Shown: piece after piece, positions 55,853 through 64,000 of the stretch | Layout of the letters: each line of letters begins with the position of its first letter | How positions within the stretch are numbered: position 1 is the stretch's first letter | Assembly: GCF_010093595.1 (NCBI RefSeq) | Contig: NW_022985440.1 | Span: 1,674,325-1,738,324, forward strand | Reading direction: 5' to 3' | Origin: Mytilinidion resinicola | Taxonomy: Eukaryota; Ascomycota; Dothideomycetes; Mytilinidiales; Mytilinidiaceae | Length of the DNA: 64,000 nucleotides | The notes under the pieces: model-generated | Told to the model about the DNA's origin: nothing | What the model saw: only the letters and a program-made list of their open reading frames with translations | Database searches by the model: none | Made by a program: the position numbers and the translations under genes

Positions 55853-57034
55853 CTAAGCATCGACGAAGTTCTTGACATCTGTGTAAAAGTGTTAGCATCT
55901 CGCACTGAAGCGTCGATATGGCATGATGCGACTTACTGCCCAACCACCTGAGGTACTCCTTCTGCTCCTTGTAGTCTATGTAGTCTGGGATGAACAGAGC
56001 CATGCGAGTGTTGATGCCGCGCTCCTCGAGGTACTTCTCGAGCAGAATCTGCAGGTCCTCATCAAGGTTCCCAAATGGAGGACCGGTGTACAGGTTGCGC
56101 CTCTCCCAGTCCTTCTCTGCGGTCTTCGGGTCGGCCAGATCGGCTTCGGGGAAGTAGAAGATGTTCTCAATCACGAAGTCGCCGTCCTGGGCAACAGCTT
56201 CGATGGCGAGCGCACCCCTTCCTGGGCGCTCGATACGGATATTCGCGCGGGCAGCGAAGCTCTGGTCGCGAGGCTCATCCTCGTCAATCACCTCATCGTC
56301 CAGCTCGGGCCTGTCTGCGGGAGAAACGCTGTCCTCGGGGGCGACCTTCACATTTCCGTTGGCAGTTCGGCCCTGGTTCGCAGCACCCTTGCTGTTAGCT
56401 CCTCCTGACTGCTGTCCGATGATATCCTCAACGCCCTCTTCCTCGTCGTACATGGCCTGGTCGTCCATTTCTCGCTCTTGGTTTTCGTTGGTAAGATCGG
56501 CGGTGGTGAAGGCAACGCGGATGCTGCGTATTGTTAGAGTAATCCGAAGATATATGATTGGCAGGCATACGTCTCATCGCCTATCTGCCGGGAAAGAACA
56601 ACCTCCTCCTGTCCTGCTGTCTCTTCGAGCTATCCCAAAATTTAGTTATTCGCTCGTCTTGCAGTGACATGGGATGGGCATACGGTGAATGGGCTGTTCT
56701 CAAGATAGTCATTGATGACATTGCTGGAGTACTGCTCATCGGTTCGTGTCTCCTCCTCAATGGAAATTTCCGACTGCAGCTTCGCGACGAGTTCGGCATT
56801 GTCTGTGATACTATTAGCATTGATAGGTATCCTGAGGCAGCGTAGCATACCAATTTCCTGTCTCCTTATCGAAGAAGTGTGGAATGAGGCCCCGAGTCTC
56901 GATGCACTTTGTGTCCACGACGGTTGGCAGACGGAGGTTGTGCGGAGAAGGGAGAACTGTGGGCGGGCAGTTTTGGTGGACAGACGGGCAACTGATCGCG
57001 GCGCCGCGCGGGCGAGATTCCGTAGAGAAAGCAT
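55853..57034 (-). CDS. MAM33: Mitochondrial acidic protein MAM33 (p32 family)
   Basis: Mitochondrial matrix acidic protein, homologue of yeast Mam33 and human p32/C1QBP, a doughnut-shaped trimer that supports oxidative phosphorylation and mitochondrial translation. Five exons, 57034-56851, 56802-56684, 56629-56571, 56523-55937 and 55878-55853, give about 324 residues. The N-terminus (MLSLRNLARAAPRSVARLST) is rich in Arg, Ser and Leu with no acidic residues, typical of a matrix-targeting presequence. The mature part has the family pattern VRVAFTTADLTNE, followed by a long acidic insertion, RIERPGRGALAIEAVA, ENIFYFPEAD and the C-terminal helical YLEERGINTRMALFIPDYID then KEYLRWLGNVKNFVDA. The last exon is 26 nt. 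Divergent with the citrate carrier gene. Confidence 0.94.
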
Positions 57035-57430
57035 GCTGGGTATAGAGGCACGAGTGAAAAAGTAGAAGGGGAATGTATGGATGTTGAAGGAGAAGTTGAC
57101 GATGATCTGAGCGCCGAAGCTTTTCCTAGTGCCAAGCTGCAACACGTGCCACTCGTCACAATTCCATTTCGACGACATCCATACCGCCTCCGGTCCTTAA
57201 ACATCAATTGAGTGCCTCTATACACCCTCGAAAAAACCGTTAAATCATTCCAGAAATATTAATAGAGAAGAAACCTCGAAATACAGATTTGGTCATTGTG
57301 CCTCGGATGCGTCATCGCGACCTCTTTTCTCGAAAACATACCCCACGATCCCGCTGGATAGCTTCATGACACATTGAAATCTTCTTGCTACATACTAAAC
57401 CTTCAATCGTTGCCAGAGGCCTCTGCCGAG
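57035..57430. promoter_or_regulatory. Shared MAM33/citrate carrier divergent promoter
   Basis: 396 bp between the start codons of two mitochondrial-protein genes transcribed away from each other. No specific element identified. Confidence 0.45.
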
Positions 57431-58849
57431 ATGGCTACTACTACTGGGGAGAAGAAGAAGAAGGTATCATGCCCGAAGCCTGTCGCTAACATCCTCTAAC
57501 ACGTCTAATAGCCCAGCATGATGCGGTCCATTATCGCTGGCGCAACAGCCGGAGCCGTAGAAATATGTAAGTTCAATACTCCAAACCTTCAAAGAAACCC
57601 TCCTAACTCTCCTCTAGCAATCACATATCCCGCCGAATGTACCTAAGTTCACCCCAAACTTCTCCGCATCCACCTAAACAAATCCCCTGACCCACCACGC
57701 AGTCGCAAAGACTCGGACACAACTGAACCAGCGTTTACCAAACAGCAAGAAGCTCCCTTGGCCACCGTTCGGCAAACAATGGTACGCAGGCTGCACGACG
57801 CTGATAATCGGGAACTCGCTGAAGGCGGGAATACGTGAGTGACGCTCCCTCTTCAGAAGTTGGCAGGACAGGCTAACCTGCGTTCGTAGGCTTCGTAGCT
57901 TTCGACACTTACAAGGCGCTACTCGCCGACGCTGATGGCAAGGTATCCGGACCCGCGAACGTAGTAGCAGGATTTGGCGCCGGAGTTACCGAGTCCCTGC
58001 TCGCCGTGACACCTTTTGAGAGCATAAAGACACAACTGTGAGTAGAACCTGCAAATCATACTTTGCTGGGTCATGACTCTTGTACACACAATCGCCACTA
58101 CTCGAATGCGGCCTTGCCTGCCAGGTACCACTGTCTGAGGGGCCCTGGTGAATTATAAGCTCTCAGGAATGTGCCTGAAAGCTTGCCCGTCCAGATTTCA
58201 GAATCTGTCATGCTAATCACCCAATTCCCGCGTAGAATCGACGACCGCAAAGCAGCCAAGCCCCGGATGCGCGGCTTCCTCCACGGCACGCGGATAATAG
58301 CACAAGAGAAGGGCATTCGCGGCTTCTTCCAAGGCTTCCTCCCCACCACCGCGCGACAAGCTGCAAACTCCGCGGTGCGCTTCTCCAGCTACACAGCTCT
58401 GAAGCAACTCGCGCAATCATATGTCCAGCCAGGAGAGAAGCTGGGGGTGATCAGCACCTTTGGAATTGGCGGTATGGCGGGCGTGATCACGGTGTATGCC
58501 ACTATGCCACTCGACACTGTTAAGACACGGTAAGAGATTCTAAATCATGAGAGACTGGGGTCGCGGTATGTAATGGCACTAATTACGAGTAGCATGCAAT
58601 CGATAGAAGCCCGCTCGCTGTACAAGAACAGCTTCAGCTGCGCCGCCAAGATTTTCAGAGAAGAGGGCCTTCTGACGTTCTGGTCTGGCGCTGTGCCTAG
58701 GTTAGGGAGACTGATACTGAGTGGCGGGATCGTGTTTACGATGCAAGCTCTCCCCTCCCCTCTCTTTGTTTATGCGCTAATAGTACTCCAGGTACGAGAA
58801 AACGATGGAATTGTTCGACAAGGTTGACCCAGAGGGCAAATACATATGA
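57431..58849 (+). CDS. CTP1: Mitochondrial citrate (tricarboxylate) carrier
   Basis: Mitochondrial carrier-family exchanger of citrate against malate/other di- and tricarboxylates in the inner membrane. Eight exons: 57431-57463, 57512-57566, 57618-57638, 57703-57834, 57890-58037, 58236-58529, 58593-58742 and 58792-58849; 296 residues, the family length. The three tandem repeats each show a PxE or PxD x(K/R) signature: YPAEFAKTRTQL, TPFESIKTQL and MPLDTVKTRM. The citrate-carrier landmarks QLNQRLP, WYAGCTTLIIGN and ESIKTQLIDDRK are present, and the protein ends VFTMYEKTMELF... The intron between exons 5 and 6 (198 bp) is longer than most. The last intron (58743-58791) starts with GC instead of GT, giving an uncommon GC-AG intron; a GT donor would break the frame. 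Confidence 0.93.
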
Positions 58850-59104
58850 TACCATCCCCCTTTCCAAATTTCAAACCCAAGGTACGGCCAAGAAAACGTA
58901 ATCAAAGTGTTGGAATATCATGTACAATAGAGACAAGGCGGCCAGCTCCTTTTCTAGCGATGCCGCAAATCAAAGCCACAAATACCACCCCATACCATAA
59001 TCCCCCGCATCACCGCTAAACGCTCTCAACTCCCCCCCACCCATTCCACATATGCATGTCGTCGACCTCATAACGCTTCACTCCAACCCAGCCCCAAACC
59101 CCCC
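58850..59104. other. Intergenic, convergent 3' flanks
   Basis: 255 bp between the citrate carrier stop and the end of the convergent Zn2Cys6 gene. No gene. Confidence 0.45.
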
Positions 59105-61848
59105 TCACTTCAGACTCTCCCCTTGCACACCAACGCCCGCCCACTCCACCAGCGGATCCTTGCCCATCCCCGCCGCCCACCCTTCCTCCAACTCGCTCGG
59201 GCTGAAATGCGGGAAGCTGAACGGCGGGATCATGATATCGCCCGCGCTGCCGCCGGCGTTCATGTCGCTGGGGAAGAGGCGCTCCCACTCATTCTGTTTA
59301 CACATTGTCAGCTTGTACTCTACACGCTCGAAAATATTCAACACGGGGCTCAGACTCAACCCAATTCCCCTCGCCGTCGTGGTCGTACAGCGGCTGTGGC
59401 GGCCGGGGGGGAATCGACAAGATGGGCTGGGGTGGTGAGGGGGAAGAGGGCGATGGGGATGGGAATGGGAACGAGTACGCACCCAATCGATATCTAGCAT
59501 GTTATCCGCATTGCCCGGGCTGTTGTTGTTGTTGTTGATGCTCCCAGCCCCGCCGACGTTGGGGTTCGCGGCGTTGCTCATAGAGGGCGAGGAGTCGCTG
59601 CCGTGCATAGGGCTCACCATCCCGGGAAGCTGATAGGTGGGTTCACGCATAATGTCGTCGGGCATGCGGGGGTAGGTGAAGCTGTAATCCAGGGGCTCGG
59701 TGCTAGGCAGGATACCGCCAGGGCCACTGAAGTCGATCGCCGGTGTCAGGCTCTCGCCGCGCTCCTTCGAGCGGCGCGCCTCCTGGCGCTTGAACTCGTG
59801 TGCATGGATGCGCGGGCCGGGGGCCTCGGCCATGCTCTTGGGCGGGCGGATGCGGCGGTGGGACTGGTAGACGCCAAGGCGGTCGCTGAGCTCGTGGAGG
59901 ATCATGCGGGATTTCTCGCCGCCCTCGAGGTCCGGGGGTAGCTCGAAGGCGAAGTCGAGGGCGCGCCAGACGCGGGCTTCGAGGGCGAAGTCGTCGCGCG
60001 GCTTGGCGTAGTACTCGGACAGGAGCAGGATGGCCGAGTGGTACTGCTGGAAGGCGCCGGCGTACCAGGCCCAGAGGCGCACGTGGGGGATGGTTTCGAT
60101 GGCCATGGCATGCTCGAGGATGATGATGCAGGAGCCCATCATGATTTGGCGCAGGCGCTCGGGCATGAGGCGGTCTTGGTTGGAGGCGTATTTGTGGAGG
60201 ATCTGGACGTGCATGCGGTTGAAGAGAACGGTGTAGATCTGCATCGCCATGTATTGGAGTGGGACCCGGGAATCGAGGATTGGGAGGTACTTCGTCTCCA
60301 TCGCCTTGCCGAAGCTCTGGACCTTGCCGAGGAGGGAGGTGAAGGTTGTCTTCTTTCGCTCGATGCGAGGCCGTTCGTTCCAGGTCAGGCGGTGCATTTC
60401 GTTGCATTCGAAGCGTATGCGCGTAATAGTCATGTCGGTAAAACGGCTTGCGTCCTCTGTTGGTGGGTTGGGCAACTCCAGATCGGCATCATCGACGTTC
60501 AGGGGAAACTTGGTGTCGAAGTCGTCCCTACGGATCTGAGGCCTAGGGCCAGTGGCTTCGCACGTCCGCATGTCAAGGAAACACACTTGATACCACAGTG
60601 TCCGACGTACTTGCATTTCGACTGCTGATACATCGTAATTCGAGGGATCTCTATGCAGGGACATACATTCAGCTAATCGTATTATAGTGCCGGTGAGAGC
60701 TGAATGAGCACGCGAAATCTCACTTCGACAGAGCGGTATCTAGCCGGGATTAGAACCCAACCAAGACGTCCCAGACGCCACTATGAGGGGTTACTCACCA
60801 AGTACATGACGAAAGCTTGTAAAGTCTCGAGCTTAGAGGTTCGGAGGAAGTTGGCGCGAGCGAGGCTCGTCTCACAGCCCTGACGGAAGTTCTCGACTAG
60901 ATCGGCCTTTGCGACGGCGTACTCAGTAAGTACAGTCTCATCTGGTAAGCTGATGGCTGCAGACATGAGCATTGCGAGCACGACAGCCTGAAAGGAGGCC
61001 GTTGGCTCCACGCCGCTTGCTATGTCACTCCAGAAGGTAGCATACTGTCTCTCAAAGCTGGGACGATGCAAGCACTTTGCCAGAACGTGGACGGCATTCC
61101 AGTACTGAACGAGCAACCTGTCCGCTGTGCTTCTTGCAGGAAGAAATGACATTAATGACATTCTCCGTGGTTCTGGTGCAAAGAAGAAGCTGGACGCCGG
61201 GGCAACGTAGTCGGGCCCCGGACCTAGGAACGAGGTTGGTGTCCGCACGGGATATCGGTTGCCGGGCTGAGGAGGCGGCACTTCTTTCAACGCTTCTTGA
61301 ATCTCCTCCTGAAAGCGTGGTCGAACAAAGCCTCCAATGCGATCTGTGATGCGCATCTTCCCCAGCTGAATGCCCAGGTCGACCAGGTCATCGTCGGCAT
61401 CGTCGTATGCTGCGTCCTCGGTAACGTAGGAATTGGGTTTAAGGTCTTTCTCGTCCTCGGGAGCGCTGTTTTCGTCGCTTTCGACTATATCTTGGCCTGG
61501 AAGTTGCGAGGAGGGCGAGCTCTCGTCTCGCGCTTCGCTTTTACTGCGTGCAACATCCTGCTCCAGAGTCCGCTCCAGCAGGCCCATTTTCTCTTTGACC
61601 TCGGCCAGCTTGGCCTGGCCCACGGGATCCAAGGCTGGGGCGAGAAAGACGCAGTCCCGGGCGAACTTGGTGCAGTTGGTGCATGGTTGCAGCTTGTCAC
61701 ACTTCAGCTTGCGGCGACGGCATTCGAGACACGACGAGATGACCCGATTGCGGCGGCGAATGCGAGGAGGCAGGCCGCTTCTCCTGTCTGGTCCCGGGGA
61801 AGGTGAGGATAGGCCCCTCTGATTAGGTGAGAGCAGTGAATCAGGCAT
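59105..61848 (-). CDS. Zn2Cys6 fungal transcription factor
   Basis: Nuclear regulator with an N-terminal Zn2Cys6 binuclear cluster at about residues 40-66, spaced C-x2-C-x6-C-x5-C-x2-C-x6-C (CLECRRRKLKC onward), followed by a coiled linker (AEVKEKMGLLERTLEQDV) and an acidic stretch. A fungal-specific transcription factor middle homology domain (FSTF/PF04082-like) begins with LVQYWNAVHVLAKCLHRPSF and continues past LIPLCRSE...RAHSALTGTIIRLAECM. Three exons, 61848-60799, 60739-59483 and 59293-59105, give about 831 residues. The long final intron (189 bp) is a multiple of three and free of stops in the coding frame, so the intron-retained form would still be translatable. Target genes unknown. 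No metabolic cluster adjoins it. Confidence 0.9.
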
Positions 61849-63233
61849 AGAGAATGCGTATAGTGGTGATTCTCTAATCCGTGGAGGGGTCCTCCACGTG
61901 GGACAAGAGTAGGGATAGTGTACGTTAGCAGAACGACGGCCGTATGAGGGGCTACAGCACAGTTATAAAGAGGCCAACTGGCTCTGACAAGGAATAGTAG
62001 AAGTTCAAGAGGTGATGGACAAGAGGGAGACGATTCCGGTTGCGCTATTTGATACACTAGAGCCCGCCAATTTCAACGGCGATGGCCAGGTTGTTGACAG
62101 CCTTTGGGTAGACCCTGCGGAGACCGCGAGTCGCTGCTTACCTGGCTTCGTGTCGATGTCGCGGTCATTGACGAAGCAGCGGGCGCAGAGGCCTGGAGGG
62201 GCTCCTGGGCTTTGTCGAGGCTGTTGGTGCATTTTGCGCTAAAGTCGATAGCATTGGACGGGCTGCTGTCATCATCCACCAACACCAATCCCTGAACAGC
62301 ACAGCCTCTTCTCTGCATGACGCCAAGCCTATACAAAGTATCCTGTCCTGATTTTGCTCTTCTCTTCCTGGTATCAGGCATCTGGATTGCCATATCGGCG
62401 ACCTTGCAGGCCCAGTCCGCCTTCTTGACGCACCCTTCTGGTCCAGAGTAGGGACAAGGGACCCGTCAAATGTGTGCCCCATCTGGATTTCAGCGATCGG
62501 AAAGAGAATCTCTGGGTTTCAGCAGTATTGGTTTGCTGGATACACTCATATCTCAGTACGGAGCAATACAACCTCAAGCGCTTCTTAGACCGCCTTGAGC
62601 ACACGGCGGACAGCTTGGAATTCTCAAATTCAGCAGGATGTTAGGTGTGGCTCGTTAAAGCGGCACTGTATTTACGCATAATGCTCCTTATTGGGCTTAG
62701 CAGTTCTACTATGCGACTACAAGTACAAGGGTAGTATTAGTCCTTCCATAGCACCACTTAGAGAACAAAGCTCCACGGCGAGTCCCGCAGCCCACCCCCA
62801 CGACACCATAGTCTTACCGTGGCAAACGCGTCTCCCTAAGGCCTGATCTTTAAGTTCAATTCACATGCTTGAGAGCATAATATCCTGTCTCCATTCCTCA
62901 TGTCGTACTGGAGCACCCCTGGCAGTCGTAAGCAGTACGTGACTGAACCACTGATCCGCTGACACTTTATCTTCGCCAATTTCTCTTGGATGCCACAGAC
63001 AATAGCAAAGCAGCTTGCACGAGTCTCAATAATCATTCTCAGCTTCCATTCATGTGCTTAGCCACACCTAAGAGCCCAAGGGCATCTCCCATAGCATCCA
63101 TAACATAGCGCCCAATGCCCTTGAAAGAGACCAGCTCGGAGACTATTTCACCCCGTTTCGTGATGTATGCCTTCCCATGGCTATAGCCTTCCGATTCCTC
63201 TCAGCACTTTTCAGCAGCACGTCGTCCTCACGC
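61849..63233. other. Long intergenic region
   Basis: About 1.4 kb containing the Zn2Cys6 gene promoter and the 3' flank of the RdRP gene. The ORFs at 62073-62393, 62374-62604 and others lack recognisable features. Confidence 0.45.
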
Positions 63234-64000
63234 TCATGCATAAAGCCTCACCGGCCCCCTCAAACCGCTCCTCAACCTCGCCCTCTCTAGCTCCTCCAAA
63301 CAAACCGCCGCAACCACATACCGCCAACTCACCAGCCCCTTCCTTGGCCAACTCCCCACCTCCCTCAGCGAATTCTCCAAGCACGCCAGCGCACGCGGGA
63401 GCGCCTCCTCCCTCTTCACGTCATCGTCTTCTTCGTCCTCCTCATCTCCTTGCACAATCACCTTGATAGCGGCGGTGACGTCGCGGTTGAAGCGCTCAAC
63501 CATATCCTTCGCGTGCTCGCGGGTCTGCTTATTCTGCGCACCGAGGGATTTGCCTAGGATAGATCCGGAGAAGACTTCAAGTTCATTGAGGGGATGTGCC
63601 GGGTGGGTGGAGTATTGTGCCATTATGCTGACGAGGTTGGATTCGTACCTGCTGGCGTTAGATGCATTCTTCTCCCACTGCGTTTTGAAGTTTTGAAGAG
63701 GAAAGGAAGACTCACTCCTCTCTCAACGTCCTCGCCAAATCCATATACTGCAGATACTGCAATCCCACCGTCTCGCGCTTGACATGCTGCAACAATTTTT
63801 CCATCAAGCTATTTCTCGGATCCTTGGCCTTCGCAGTCCTTGAGTCCTTCTGCATCTGCTCGAAGAACTTTGCTTCGTCGATGGCGCGGTAGAGCCGGCC
63901 GAGGACGTTGTCGCTCTCGTAGTAGCGGAATTTGCGCTGGTCCGGGTCGAGTGCGCGGACGGGGTCGACTTCGTCGTCGTCCTCTTCGGCGTCTTCGAGC
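63234..64000 (-). CDS. RNA-dependent RNA polymerase, 3' part
   Basis: C-terminal portion of a QDE-1/RDR-type cellular RdRP, the enzyme that makes double-stranded RNA for RNA silencing. The 5' end lies beyond the window edge. Two partial exons: 64000-63716 and 63648-63234, with a 67-bp intron (donor gtgagt, acceptor cagcag). Visible marks are an acidic segment, then YYESDNVLGRLYRAIDEAKF, resembling the conserved C-terminal end of the catalytic region, then helical sequence including the VERFNRDVTAAIKVIV stretch and an acidic insertion. The protein ends SWRYVVAAVCLEEL. The catalytic DxDGD loop would lie upstream and is outside the window. Other fungi carry several RdRPs; which one this is cannot be told. 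Confidence 0.8.

Noticed and set aside
59703..60407. Minus-strand Pro/Arg/His-rich ORF inside the Zn2Cys6 gene
   Set aside because: Alternate frame of a conserved transcription-factor domain.
1..64000. tRNA, rRNA, CRISPR, prophage or bacterial insertion sequences
   Set aside because: No convincing tRNA B-box/cloverleaf, rRNA stretch, or spaced direct-repeat array was found by eye; the gene structure is eukaryotic.

Overview
The window is chromosomal DNA of a filamentous ascomycete (Pezizomycotina). Genes are broken by short introns, mostly about 45-70 bp with GT...AG ends and a CTAAC/CTGAC-like branch site, and lie 0.3-2 kb apart on both strands. Families typical of these fungi are present: a LaeA-like methyltransferase, a Zn2Cys6 regulator, a homeobox plus C2H2 regulator, a Con-10-type stress protein, a fructosyl amino acid oxidase, an NNP nitrate transporter and an RNA-silencing RdRP. 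I cannot settle the class; Dothideomycetes or Eurotiomycetes are plausible. There is no sign of bacterial, viral, CRISPR or operon structure. Exon boundaries were worked out by hand from splice signals, reading-frame continuity and remembered family motifs.

Layout. 0.6-5 kb: SMC4 (condensin). 5.4-8.5 kb: an NAD-dependent reductase interrupted by an in-frame stop, then a fructosyl amino acid oxidase. 8.7-12 kb: an unknown Arg/Ser-rich protein and a HeLo-like/DUF7580-like protein. 13.6-16 kb: GGA adaptor (8 exons). 16.9-18.8 kb: a possibly decayed tail-anchored ORF and an intact tail-anchored protein. 20-26 kb: three intronless RING-H2 paralogues separated by a diverged tandem array with an almost exact 160-bp period. 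26.4-32.2 kb: a leucine-rich repeat protein and a coiled-coil protein. 32.7-33.7 kb: ribosomal protein eL13. 34.5-36.4 kb: a homeobox/C2H2 regulator. 36.55-37.47 kb: a nested transposon, in which a solo LTR (410 bp, 5-bp target duplication) sits inside a TA-flanked inverted-repeat element. 38.2-39.6 kb: RPAP1/Rba50-like protein. 40-41.6 kb: nitrate transporter. 43.4-44.9 kb: LaeA-like methyltransferase (9 exons). 46.6-47.3 kb: Con-10-like protein. 47.7-48.8 kb: uracil-DNA glycosylase. 50.1-51.1 kb: a very basic Lys/Ala/Pro-rich protein. 52.1-54.5 kb: EXO1. 54.8-55.4 kb: TMA16. 55.9-57 kb: MAM33. 57.4-58.8 kb: mitochondrial citrate carrier. 59.1-61.8 kb: Zn2Cys6 regulator. 63.2 kb to the end: 3' part of an RdRP.

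Most genes are unrelated housekeeping genes. Links suggested by position are three divergent gene pairs (EXO1/TMA16, MAM33/citrate carrier, Con-10/UNG1), a possible catabolic pair (reductase and amadoriase), and the accessory RING region at 20-26 kb. That RING region and its 160-bp array are the least ordinary part of the window.
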